Assembly: GCA_037903355.1 (NCBI GenBank)
Contig: JBAJFE010000014.1
Coordinates: 4,898,001-4,962,000 of the forward strand
DNA length: 64,000 nt
DNA from: Trichuris trichiura
Lineage: Eukaryota; Nematoda; Enoplea; Trichinellida; Trichuridae
Reading direction: 5' to 3'
Shown: in pieces, positions 29,271 through 41,300 of the stretch
How the letters are laid out: each line of letters begins with the position of its first letter
How positions within the stretch are numbered: the first letter of the stretch is position 1
Notes under the pieces: model-generated
Database searches by the model: none
The model's input: the letters and a program-made list of their open reading frames with translations, nothing else
What the model was told of the DNA's origin: nothing
Translations under genes and position numbers: made by a program

Positions 29271-32200
29271 GTTCAGCTGCCACTATTTTTTAATTTACTA
29301 ATATTATCCCAAGTAAGGCAAGTACGCGAAGTCGGCCGCATTGTTAATGCTATTTCGAACTTCAGTTTCTATTATCAAATCATACACGTAAATTCAGACC
29401 TGTTGCCAGTAATCATGTGCTTATGAAACAGAATGCTCCTTACCTTTTTTTCATACAGTTCAGCTGCTTCTCGAAAGCATTGCTAGGTATTTAATGAATG
29501 ACATATTGTTTCGGTTGCCTCTTCATACCGTCAGGATATGGAGTTAGTAGTTCTTTCTTTGTTTTCTAAATGCGCGCGTGCTATTTGTCATGGATATGCA
29601 ACAGCATTATCTACTAGATGATTATAGAAGTGCAAAGGCAACTATCGTATGCTCTTGCGCATTACATGATTCCAAAATGAATAGTTCAAGGCTCGATTTA
29701 ATCATTTTTTAAACAGCTGCCGTTGTATATGCGTTAGTCAAATTATCTCAAACTGTAAGAAGGGCAAATCCATAGTAACAATGAATGCGAATGTTTTACC
29801 TCAGCAACAAAGGATGATGGATTTTAAAAAGCTATCCAGTCTTTAAAAACAACAACAAAGGTGAGCGAAGGACAGATGAATGAGATTGAGCGCATGCAGG
29901 CAGAACAAGTTCAGACATATTTGCGTGGAGAAAATGATTCCACCTGTTTGTTCATGTAAATATAAACGTCGCGCTGTCTTTACTAGCAAATCAGGTTGCT
30001 TTGGCTATGGGTTTCTTCTCACAGTGGCGTTGTCCCCTACTACTTACACTGCTAGCACAGGTTACCTGTTCTTCAACAGCAATGAAAATGAATTCACCAG
30101 CTTCGGTTTCAATGAATCAGACATTATCACCGTTCAATTCAGCGCTTAATGAATCGTGCCAGTCGGTCCTGGGAGGTGGTACGATAAGATGGGCGAATAG
30201 CCTTTGAAAAACTAGGAAATTTAACGCGGACGTTCGATTTTATCATCCGCTGCGGTCCAAAAAAGTTTTCGCCACGTAAATGGAAATGAGACAACCGCTT
30301 AAGTTATTCGAGCATAAAAGTTGCCCCGTTTGGCTTAAATTCACACGAATACAGCATGCAAGTTAAACGATTTTGTACGTTGTAACAAAGTTGCAATATT
30401 TCATGGTAGCCAACTTTTCAAGCATGATGGCGGGCCAAAAGAAAAGTTCTTCAGTCTCAAATAAAGCTTAAAGTGATTTCTGCAGTTTCGCTCTAATCGT
30501 TTCCGTAACGATGTGGGTGTGAGAAAGCAGTGGCTGCGATCATTCTGAATTACAGAGGAACGCTGGTAATGAAAAGTCAAAATGTCTCGCCTCCTGAATG
30601 AGCGAGTACAACCGCCACAGAGCTGAATTTTGAGTAAGAATGCAATGTCCAGTGACATAGAACAGTGTAGGGCGCATAACTCGTCCTTGTCGTCGAAATG
30701 GAAAAAAGCAGCCCGTCAAACATTCTTAGAGCACGTCGTTTTGGAGTTTCCTAATTCATCTTTCGTTCTCTGATAATAGTCTAACGATTTCGCGGTTTAT
30801 TAATGTGAACGGTGTTCATTATTTTCAAGAAATGATGCAGACTTCGGAACCTACCCGGTCTCGTCAGCGTTTAAAGAATTACAATCTGCTTTTAGGTAAA
30901 TAAATCATAAAACTTCTAGAGACAAGTACAGAAAGCTGCATTTGAGCTATACCAATGACTGTCAATATGAAACGTCACCTAAAAGAAAGTGAAAAGCCAG
31001 ATTTACAGTTATGAAAGTATTCCAGTCAATTTTCACTTGCCCGAGTGGGTTTGTGGCGACCTACTGTGCTGAACATTGCAACTTCAGCGTACAGCATTTT
31101 CTGACAAGCCAATTTGTTACTTGCTCTAGCAGTGACTGCGTAAAATATTTTTTCAAACAAAGCTACTGTTCGTTCTATTGTTTCTGCCATACTAGCAAAG
31201 ACACATCTGAGAAAAATGAAATCATACTTGAATTGTTAAACTGTACTTTCAGGTGAGTACGTGCTGACGAGACTGAAATGGTGCCGCTTTCAGATAGAAA
31301 TTTCATCGTATGCTATTCTCCTTTCCAAGCGAAAGATGATCGCTCAGAAGAACAGTTACGTGATAGAGAACAATGCAGCAATGCAGTAACACGTTACATT
31401 CTCAGAGTAGCTTTCACTGAATATACCTAATGATGGGCATTCGTTTTTAAAATCTTTCTTTATTGGCGAAGCTCTCATGGCACCTCCTGCTCCTTTATCA
31501 GTGCCAGTTCTTGGATAACGAAAACAGTATAATTGATTACACGCACGGGATCTTATGCCTTAGCCGCCCTCCGTCTGAGAAATCGAGCTTCCTATCTGGC
31601 AAGCATGTCCTAAACTTGTTGTACCTTTACTGGAGCATATAGCGGTCATCCTTTTTTGCCCCCACTTAAATCTAAGCCAAAAATCAATCCTTGAGTTTAG
31701 GTTTATGCTTAGGTAAAGGCAACACAGAATGGCCGGCAAACTTATAGTATGACAGTGGGGCGCCTAGGAGACAAGATTCCAAACATGATATCACCTACAG
31801 GCTGGAACGAGATCAGTGAGAATGAAAGAATTCGTGCCTCCTATGTTCGTTTACCCAGCTTGTAACCAAATCTGACCTTTTCGTTACCTGAGAATCAGTG
31901 CTGACGACGGAGCACGGTTAGTCCTGCACGCTCTGCGTGGTAAAGAAAGGTTGGTAGAATTAAAAAATGCTGCTCCATACGCTAAACAAAAATAATTCAA
32001 AATTTTCTCACAAATGTTAACACAAAACATTCGTAATTATTATACCTTAAGAAATCTTACGAAATCTAGAATATTTAGGCATTTGGAAGTAAAATCAAGC
32101 AATGAAAGCGGTGAGAATTCAATCGCTGCCACAGATTCAAAAAGCTTAAGGGAAAGCTACTATCTCTAAAGTGTTTAACGCTTCGCTGCTGTTAAAGTCC

Positions 32201-33121
32201 ATCTCCCCAAATCAAGCAAGGCGACCAAAATTAAGTTCAGTAACCATTTCGTAACTGCCTTACCCGTTAGTTTAATGTTTAGTTCTGATTCGTCCATTTT
32301 CACATGAGCAAAGAAGCGAGGAGCTCTCAGGGAGTAAAAGGGTTTTGGCTAAGTAATTTCTCATCGCTCATATCCCTAATGCAACAACAATCTAATTGTT
32401 AACAGAACAAAAAATATGAGACTTCGTGGATAAGTTCGTTTAAGCTTCAGTTTTGTAGGGCAATAATGAATCTTCCCTAAAGCTGAGGTGTTACGCAGTG
32501 ACAGTGACTTAGCTATGCTCTGTTCAGTCAGTTCGCAAAAAGTGGCTTCTTATAACATTCTTAAAAATGACATTCATTCATTTTATTGAATAAAGGCAAT
32601 CTGAAAGCAGCGCTATTGAAAGCTATAACTGAAGTAAACGCATTCTTGAATCCTTTGCTGAAATGTTAAATATAACGTTTTTTGAAATAGGTTGTCCACC
32701 CTCCTATACGCGTCTTATTTTTCTCAGGCATCTGCCAGGAATACTGACTGTGGTATTCGTTGCCAAAATATCTTTTTACTGAAATCAATAACGCGTGCTT
32801 TCACTAATTCTACCTTCAGCTTGGCAAGAGAATTTTGCATCTATTTGAGAGAGAACAATGACAGTCGCATCTTTAGCCCATAGCGTAATTCTAGCTTGCT
32901 AGACTAGCTAACTCAGATTGTCTAACGCGAAACTTCATCCCATTAAAAAACGCCCACTTTTCAATGAATCTGTGAAGCTGGTTCAGTGGCTTCTGAGTTC
33001 TAGAATTATTTTTCGTCGTCATCTGCATATGAAGCCTAATTGAAAACTGCATTTGTACCAGCACTACCAGCAAACATACAGTAATCTAGAAAAGTAGACA
33101 AAGATACACAAGTTGTCATTC

Positions 33122-33297
33122 TGCAAAAGTTTTATTACGGAATTATTCCCGTTTAATGTGTAAATAACTCCGGAGCTTTCGGGTCGACCGAGACCCGTCT
33201 TCAGCGGTTGTGAGTTCAGACGGGTCTCGGTCGACCCGAAAGCTCCGGAGTTATTTAACACATTAAACGGGAATAATTCCGTAATAAAACTTTTGCA
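33122..33297. mobile_element. Near-perfect palindromic element with two stem-loop modules
   Basis: Arms of about 80 bp start TGCAAAAGTTTTATTACGG and end with the inverse. The left arm carries a complete module on minus (33174-33204: CTGAAGAC, stem GGGTC/GACCC, GAAAGCT). The right arm carries the same module lacking the first bases (33215-33247). The loop between arms is only about 10 bp. It belongs to the same family as 3952-4246, with the tail AGCTCCGGAGTTAT in place of AGCTACGGAATAAT. Confidence 0.75.
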
Positions 33298-33504
33298 CTA
33301 TGAAAACATACGCTCCCGTACCAAGAAACCACATTTTCAAGTTTGTCATTCTGTAGTCAAAAACGTTCTGCCTCGTGCATCGCAAAGCAAAAATAACAAG
33401 TTTTTCTCGCTGAGCAGCCGCTATTTACTTTATGTAAATGTAAGGAGCATTTACAGGGCTTTTGCCATAAGTAGATGTAACTAAGGCATTTGTTCTGATA
33501 CTTG

Positions 33505-33770
33505 AACCAATGTTTCCCTTAACCTAGCCCGTCTTGCTTTCCTGCGCCTACGTAAACCTGAGTCTACACATCGGATAAACGCTGCACGAATAGAATAAGA
33601 TTAAGATTTGATAGCAGTTGAAAGACCTGTACAGCATAATCAGGTGTATGTGGGGCTTGCATCGAGCTACTTGAAATAATTTTTCCGTTAACCTTGCCGA
33701 TTTGCTTTTGCGCGCTCACGAAGCCTGAATCTACAGACTGGATAGGTGCTGCACGAATAGGCTAAGAATT
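33505..33770 (+). repeat. Diverged direct duplication
   Basis: About 105 bp beginning TTGAA near 33505 reappears, substantially diverged, starting near 33669. Shared blocks include GCTGCACGAATAG and GTTAACCT-like stretches. The spacing is about 165 bp. Function unknown. Confidence 0.45.
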
Positions 33771-35302
33771 ATGATTCACTTTACGTAACGTCTCGTAATC
33801 CTAGAACAAAAATCGTCAAGGTAGCATCTGCGCCAGCTGTAAGTTACGTATATCTGTTGTAGTTCGGACGTATAGCAAACGCCAAGTTTAAACTTCTCGT
33901 CGCATAAAATCGCCCAAATACGCTATATGATTACGCTTCAGGTACGGTCAATGAACTAACGCCTAACCTATCCGCCGTCAGTGTGCTTTATCACATGTCC
34001 AACGACTGAAACAAAGAAAACAGCAGTTTCATTTCCAAGGAGAAGAACAACAATAACATAATACAATTCTGTTTACAATTATATAGAGAACGGAGGTCAT
34101 ACAAGCGTCCAATAAGTGGCTATGTCACTCAAGATTTTGTCAAATGGGTCTTCTTTGGGACGCAGCCCGCAGCGCCACATGAACTCGCACCTGCGCGTGC
34201 CGCGCTGGAGCTTGTTTGACCGCTTCACTTGAGCCCAAGGGATTCCGCAGTCGTGTGTGCTTCCCTCTCACAAGATGCACAAAACAGATGGAGCGGTTCG
34301 CTCTCAGGTGAGTGTTATCCTTCTAAGTCCGGGATATGTTACATGAGCGTATGTGTAGTGAAAGAGCTACCGCTCCTAGCTTCCGGTCATGTTTCTGGTT
34401 CTCCCTACTTATGTCACGCGCGGGCGAAAAAATCTGACGCATAAAATGAGATTCTGCCCTCTGGTTTCCCTGCATGATCAAATTAAACATTTTAAAGAAA
34501 TTTGTGAACCGGATGATGCTTTCTGAGGCAAGATTTTTCGTGCCCGGAGTCATTCACGGCATCCAGCTTTCGCTCGCCCAAGTACTTTTCCTCTAGGTAT
34601 GGGCATGACTTAGTCGCTTCCGATGCCAGAAGTAACAAGCAGCCTGCTATATGGACCAGCCTCGCTCCTCTGAGCGGGTACGTAGAGCTGGATATGGTTT
34701 TCCATCTTATGACTGCAGTGGGTACCCCTTGCGCCTCGTGCGTTATCATGGATTGAACAGCTTGTAGGCACGGTGGATTTTCCGTTCGACTATGTGAGCG
34801 ACGGACAAGTTTGTTTCAGGCCTATGGTCTTTGATGTCTACACGTGACGGCGTGTCTAAGCTTGCCCCCTGGTTCTTCCCCTGGAATGTCATCTAATATT
34901 CATCTGCGACGCGTCGAGTGCGCGTCAATGTAGAGAAAGTACCGTTGCTTTGCAAGCTGCTCTCACTGCAGTAACATACCATGGGGCGTTGCATGGGCTC
35001 CCCTAGAGTCTTTGCCAATGGAAGCCACAAGGTGCTTTAGAACTGCTAGGCTTGACTTGTTGTAAGGATAATTGGAATACTGAATCTGGACACCTTTTCT
35101 GTAGTGAAATTACAGGCTTCAGCTTCACAAGCCAATCAACAGTGGAAAGCGCTCAGGCTATCAAGTAAAACGTTAGCCACTGTAAGCAGATGCGTGTAAC
35201 CAACATGTACGCAATCAAGCCATGGTTCTTTAATTGGAAATTGCTTAGGCAGTTCTTGCACGTGACGTTAAATCTTTCTACGTTGACACATAAAGCGTTG
35301 CC

Positions 35303-35565
35303 TTGCCTACAACCGCATGTCCACGTTCTGGGCACACTCCCCAAAAAATTTGGTTTACTCAAGCGGAAGAGCAGTTCGCTCCGCGACATGTTACTTCGTC
35401 GCTGACAAATTCCTATCACGCCATCGCAGCACTTCCAGACACCGTGCGCGACGATCTGCTGATTCCTGATCCACTGAACCTGTACGAATGTCTGAGAGCC
35501 AAGTTGCTCCATCGCCATGGGTCCTTCGTTTGGAATAAAAGAACGCTGCCATCAGTTAGCGCTTA
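35303..35565 (+). pseudogene. Gag-like retroelement remnant
   Basis: The plus-strand frame reads KIWFTQAEEQFAPRHVTSS, then SYHAIAALPDTVRDDL, then NLYECLRAKLLHRHG. This is the W[FL].Q.E.QF...I/V...K..Y..V...L pattern of LTR-retrotransposon Gag capsid, with its conserved C-terminal 'Y..LK..L..R' helix. No nucleocapsid or further coding follows in frame. Antisense open frames here are shadows. Confidence 0.5.
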
Positions 35566-36019
35566 ACCATTTAATTGACTCACCGAGAAAGTGGTTACTT
35601 GAAGGTGTATGAAAAATGTGTTGTATACAAGCAGAGTGTTTCGCGGTCAAGGAGCTGAACTCAGAACTGATGGTTCTTAGCTAGAGTAGGCTTTGATCGT
35701 TGAATCCATTCTTGGACAAATGCGGCATCATTCATGTCGGTAGAAGGTTGGAATATAGCCACCTAGCTAAAAAAGCAAAACATTCACCGACACTGCCCTA
35801 GAAACATCATTTTATCAGGATGCTGATAAGCTATGTCCATGCATGTTTTGCATTCCACAATGAAGATACGTTAGACGAATTGGGAGCCATGGTTAATACC
35901 CTGCTTAGACCCGTTTCCGTCATGACGCGCAGAAGAACCAATCAGTGTGTTCGCAGTGACGGGGTCAGAGCACTTTGCTTTCATTTTTGTGACTGAACGA
36001 AGATTTTCCGTCAAACGTT

Positions 36020-36560
36020 GAATATTGGATATGTTTGTTTGCCTGTGCATGGCTTTAGGTGCCATTTACGCTGTAATAACCAAATCCTTAGACGCAGACG
36101 CGTTTTTGTACGCTTTCAAACTATTCGTCGCTCCAAAATGCATGCTTCCAATATGCATGTCCAACAACGGAACGAAGTTTTGCAGCAGGGCAGCAAGAAT
36201 TAGTGGAAGGAATTCAGCATCTATAGTCGACCCAAAAAACTAAATATATGAACCTGAAGGAAGTAAAATGCCAGTCCAATCCCTCTAGGGCCCTTCACTT
36301 TGGAAGCGTCTGGCAAAGGTTAATCTGCAGCGTCAAAAGAGCGTTGATCGTGGTCCTCAAAGCAGGATACCTTAGGAACGAAGTATTGAAAGCTGTGCAG
36401 GTCGAAGGGTTCTTGAATCGGCGCCCGTTAATGCGCGTAAGCCACCTCTAGGAATATGCAGGGCCTCTCACTCCCAATTACTTTCTTCTCGGCAGACCAT
36501 ACGCAAGAATTCGCCATACTTGTCCAATTCTACGGAGATCTCATTCTTTCGTTATTGCAG
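36020..36560 (+). pseudogene. BEL/Pao-type integrase remnant
   Basis: Frame-broken plus-strand translation shows the integrase core VITKSLDADAFLYAFKLFV, then ICMSNNGTKF (the second catalytic Asp region, with D changed to N). ALHFGSVWQRLICSVKRAL follows, then FLNRRPL and LTPNYFLLGRPYARIRH. This order and wording are characteristic of BEL/Pao integrases (H-F-G-G-x-W-E-R and LTPNHFLLG motifs). Stops, frameshifts and the altered catalytic residue show it is dead. It may be part of the same wreck as the Gag remnant 0.5 kb upstream, or a separate insertion. Confidence 0.65.
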
Positions 36561-38234
36561 ATCATTGAGCACCAACGTGAATATTTATCAACATTGAACA
36601 GGGGTTAAAAACAGCGCTCAAAGTGGCCGATGCTCAACGTTGGAAACGGCACACTGATCTTAAGTATCTGAAGTCGCAGAGGTACTCTCCCAATAGGGCA
36701 GATTACAGAAAGTGTACACCGGATAGGGTGGCGAAGCTAGGGTCCTTGAGCTCATTGGCAGTTTTGGTATGAAACGGCGTCTTACAGCATGGTTGCTTAA
36801 TTTATTCGACAATTTTACATCTCAATAACTTGTGGGGAAGGCATGTTTCAAATACAAGGTACATTTCAGAGGAGGTGGAGGAAGAAACCCTGTTCCAGCA
36901 GGCTGTCATCAAAGTAGTGACTGACCTGCGAATCCGTTTCTATGTTATAGTATTTTGTGCTATCCGTTGTCTATGTTCGGTTGTAGTATTCCGCCTGTGC
37001 TCTAATATTTTCTCATCAGTGTATTGATGGTCACTAGAAGTTTACCTTGTGTTACAGATAATTAGTCTGGATGTCGCAGCAACAACAAAGCAGCACTTAA
37101 AATCACTGGCCAAGCATAGGCAACGATTAAAGTCCATGAGAGAAGCTGCCTCATACTAAAATCAACTGACAAGCTGGTACTACCGTATGCGGAAATACTC
37201 TGGCTGTTTATGGCAAAGCAGTGGATGTCCATGAAGTTTATTGAAAGTGAAAAGAACATGCGATATATTCCAAGAAAGTATGCGCTGCTTTAACAGTTAC
37301 GTGATGGATAAAGATAAACTGAGTTGGGTTCAGGATAAATACTGAGGGATCCTCAGTCACGGAATCCTGGATGAATGAATGGCCCAAGCCCTGAAGAACT
37401 CAGTCGTCGGTGAACAGGCTGTGAAGTATAGCCAAGGCCCCTTCTATCTTCAGGTGATTTTTACAGGTAGTCTAAGCTTCGAAAGAGAACTGAGACTTGT
37501 CAAATGGCACAACCCTTTTCTCACAGTTAAGTGTTCAGTACCATGGCAATGCTAGTACCGCTTTACGCGGAAGCAGTTTTATAGCAAAGATAAGATGAAA
37601 TTGGAGCTACACATCGTGAGTGTTCGAAACAGTGAGACCAGGCAAGTAGTATTCCTTTTATTAACCCCATTTCACCACGTTTAAATACGGTCCACCGAAG
37701 GAGAAATAATATATACAGGCTTCATTGATAAAAGAGGTATGCTCATGTGTATGCGTGCAAGAAACCAGCGCTATGAACGCATACCTGCCGCTAAGATTGC
37801 TGTTACTATGAGTTTAACGTCGTAAAGGAATGGTTACTGCAGCTTACTGCACGCGACTGGTCCCGGAAGCTCTGAGAATAAAGCCTTTCTCAGCAAACTT
37901 TGAACGAGGGTAAACAAATTCTGGATTTCCGTTTTCATGTTTTTTCTTAGTAAGAAAATTTAGCTTGGAGAATTCGTTATTCACATTGGCGCTCAAATAG
38001 CAATGCTAACTCAATCCTGATTTTTATGCAAATCAACTGTATCCTCCTTATTTAAAAAAGGACATGCCAAACTAGTCATATGGATATGCACCCATAAACG
38101 TCTTTGCACATATGGTTTACGTAGTTCAGTTGAACAAGCACTGACGTTACCACGCGACTGGTGCTCTGCAACCTTATCTTTTATTTTTCACACACCAGCG
38201 ACAGTGAAATGTAAATCTTAGGAAATCAGTTTCT

Positions 38235-38240
38235 TTTATT
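38235..38240 (-). promoter_or_regulatory. Candidate polyadenylation signal of the IR25a-type gene
   Basis: AATAAA on the minus strand lies 72 nt past the stop codon at 38312-38314. This is position and consensus only. Confidence 0.4.
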
Positions 38241-38311
38241 GGTTGCAACTCCACTGGGCGTCGTTTACTACATTTAGTCAACTGTTCTTGAGAAGAAGCG
38301 ATATAGGTTAA

Positions 38312-41300
38312 TCAGAACCTATGTTCGATTACGCCTGCACCGAGCGAACCATTATTTGTTCTGTTTGCCAAGTTTGATGAAATAGGTAAACACTTTTGAT
38401 GTTTTCTCTTAAAGTAGAAGTACTCTATGATTAATGAGATTAAACAGAAGAAGATTCCGATGAGTATGACGATGAAAACGCCACCAAGGTTCATCACAGA
38501 AATTCCTTCAGATTCTTTGTCGTCAGCTGGACAGTTTTTCTTCTTGGGATGATTTTGCCACCACTTCTCCTTCAAAATTTCCAATTTCCTTTCATTGAGC
38601 AACTTCAGAATTCTGTAAAAGAAGAACCGCAGTGAGGAACAAAACGCAACAGCGCTTACGGTTCTCCGACGGCATTGTTAATAAAAACTATGGTGAAAAA
38701 TAAGTCATTTAAAATAGCACAGAAATGATCGAAAGCTATTTGGTGAAACAGGTTTTTAACGATGTAGAAAAGCGTCAGTGTTGATTTCACGTAGCTAACG
38801 TTAGCAGTTACGAATGAAGATTGAATGTTGAAAATATGGCGGAACAGTTACAATAGCTAAACTCTAATTTCTTACGCGCTACTGAAGGTATCTTTTAAGC
38901 ATGAGCCTTGTTGAACAGTAATTGCGTAAGGTCGGCGACTGAATTCTTCGCCAATTATTTTGAAACGGCAGTCGGTCAATGCAATGAGGCGTAACGTTGC
39001 AGCATCAGCTATAAGAAACGATCCGTAAGAGATTCGCTCAATCTTCTTGTTCCAGCAACATTAAGCAACGAAAAGCTTAGTAAAGCACTTACTAATAATT
39101 CAACAAATTTGGGAGGCATTTTTGTTAATCGAGACCATATCAACTCTAATTGTAAAAGGTACATTGACCTTTGTAAAATATGTCTCCCAAAAAGACGCAT
39201 AAGAAACAATTCATAACGATAGATTACTTCTGAATCTCAACTTTTACCGAGGGCATGTTTATCAGCATCTTGCACGAATAGCTTCACTTCTTTTCCGTGC
39301 TTTTCAAAAAGAGTTATTCAACTTTTAGCAGTTGCTTATGTCCCTTAGCACTTAGCAGTATTTGCAAGCAAATGGACGTTGACTACGTGTTCTTAATAAC
39401 AAAAGAAATATTTATTTGAATATAGAATGTGTGTGAAAAAAATTAGTAACATTCCTACCGATCAAGGCGAATTTTTCAGTACTGCCTGAAGCGAGCACTC
39501 TTTCCAAACCTTCCTCAAGTGTACTTGGTAGTCCAGTCTCCTGCATATACTGCCACATATTGGTGAACTGGTCACTGACTGGGTAATCCCAGACGGCCAA
39601 CTTAGCCCGTTCTAGCGGTGGCGTTGAGGCATTTAATCCCATGTCCTTCCATGCGCTAGAAATTACATTTCATCTAACAGAATTGTTAATGCATTTTTGC
39701 ATACTTATCCCTGCCATTATACTTAGTGGAATTTGGCATACTTTACAGCTTAACGCAACAATGACACTCGTCTTATGCTCTATATTTCGCTTGGTTTAGT
39801 TCGTAATCGAATAGAGGATATCGTAAATAATCCTCCATTAAGCGAATGCGCCAAAAAATAAAAATTTCTTGGTGCACCTACATTAAACTTTGGTAACATT
39901 TAACAATCTGGAGCAGGTCAGCTCAATGTGGCCGGTTAGCTGTGGGAACGCTTTGATGTAGCTAGCTCGATCTGGTCCATGCAGAAACATTGTTACACGA
40001 TGGTTCAGGCGTCTCAGTGTGCTTGTTGTCTTTTGAGATGTGAAGCGATAGACCTCAGTTTTAAATTTTTTTGTCAGAGTTTTGCTGTTTAACTCTGACA
40101 GACTGAAATAAAAGCTTCCTGCTTAGCCTCGTAAATGTGCAGCAAAATCTTGTCAAATTATTTTAAGGTTCGAATTTCTCGCTGAGACAGATCCAGCAAA
40201 GAAATTCTGAAAAACACCGTAACATAAAAACAAATTAGTAAGATGTTCCAAGGTGGCAGTAGGATTCCACCTAAAAGCTTTGAAATTAAAAACTGTAGCT
40301 TAGCCTATCAGGGCGTCCGCGGGCTGAAATGTCCCAGCACCGAAACATCCCTCAGGGCTGAATTGTCGCAGCCCTGCATGTGTCTCGCGAATATGACAGA
40401 CGTATTGCTGAATTCTGAAGCTGAGGGCATACTTATTCGCAACATCATTAATGCAATACTAAACTGCAGGTATAGAGTTTCCTGAAAACAACCCTTTAAC
40501 TGAGCTTCATTTTCTGAAAAAGGTGCCAGCGCTGGCATTTGTCCCATTGGTGCAAAATTAACAATGACAAACTCAAAAAAGCTTACAAAAAAAATAGTTA
40601 GGACTTACTCGTAGAACTTGTATTCAACTTCTACCATTCTTTTGAAGTATGATTCAGCGGATGAACTTTTGACTACAGCGTACTTGATTTTGTACTGCCT
40701 TGAAAGGTCATTCAGATCAGAAATCTTTGTTTCAATCCGAGAAACAGTTAAGAATGCGGCCAAGTTTGCAGTGTACGATGCTATAATTATGAATCCAAAC
40801 AACCACCAAGTCGCAGCGATTATCCGCCCACTCATATTTTTCGGAACTGCTCCACCACCTGAAAGTGTGATTGCTTTCAGCTTTGTTACAGAAAAAAAAT
40901 ACAAGTGCTGCTGGCATTCCGTCGATGCTATTGAATCAGTTTTCAAAATTTCAGCGCTTCTCCTGCTTCCGTTTCTGACTTTAAGGTTTGAAACATCCAC
41001 TATCTGTCAGTAAAAGTGTTCTATTTGAAACTTTATGCTTCTTTGCTAATTCAGAGAACTACATTCCCATTGTAGTTCTATAAAAAGTTCAAATTAGAGT
41101 TGCAATCCTAATAGTTGCTCATTTATTCATGAATAAATTTTTAGGTTATACCCATTTTTCACTCGAGCATGGATAACATATGTGCACTTTGCTAAAGCAC
41201 TACATGCGCATCAACTATCTCAAAGTAAGCAAACTTTTTAAACACTCTGCAATGGCTATATGCTCTCATCTTACATCTCGATGGTTGGCAAAGATCAAAT

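Larger units (their letters stand above)
25988..38311. other. Gene-poor 12-kb interval between MYRF and the IR25a-type gene
   Basis: No host gene was recognised. The interval holds the foldback element at 26853, the hairpin at 29189, a decayed stem-loop module near 31901, the palindrome at 33122, a diverged duplication at 33505-33770 and retroelement debris at 35.3-36.6 kb, each listed separately. The cysteine-rich frame at 31011-31256 has no start or splice context. Confidence 0.5.

Noticed and set aside
31011..31256. Cysteine-rich 81-codon frame that might be a secreted peptide
   Set aside because: There is no signal peptide, no cysteine framework I recognise and no exon support.
40308..40547. 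Open frames between IR25a-type exons (40243-40547)
   Set aside because: They lie in an intron, have no similarity and no matching splice phase.
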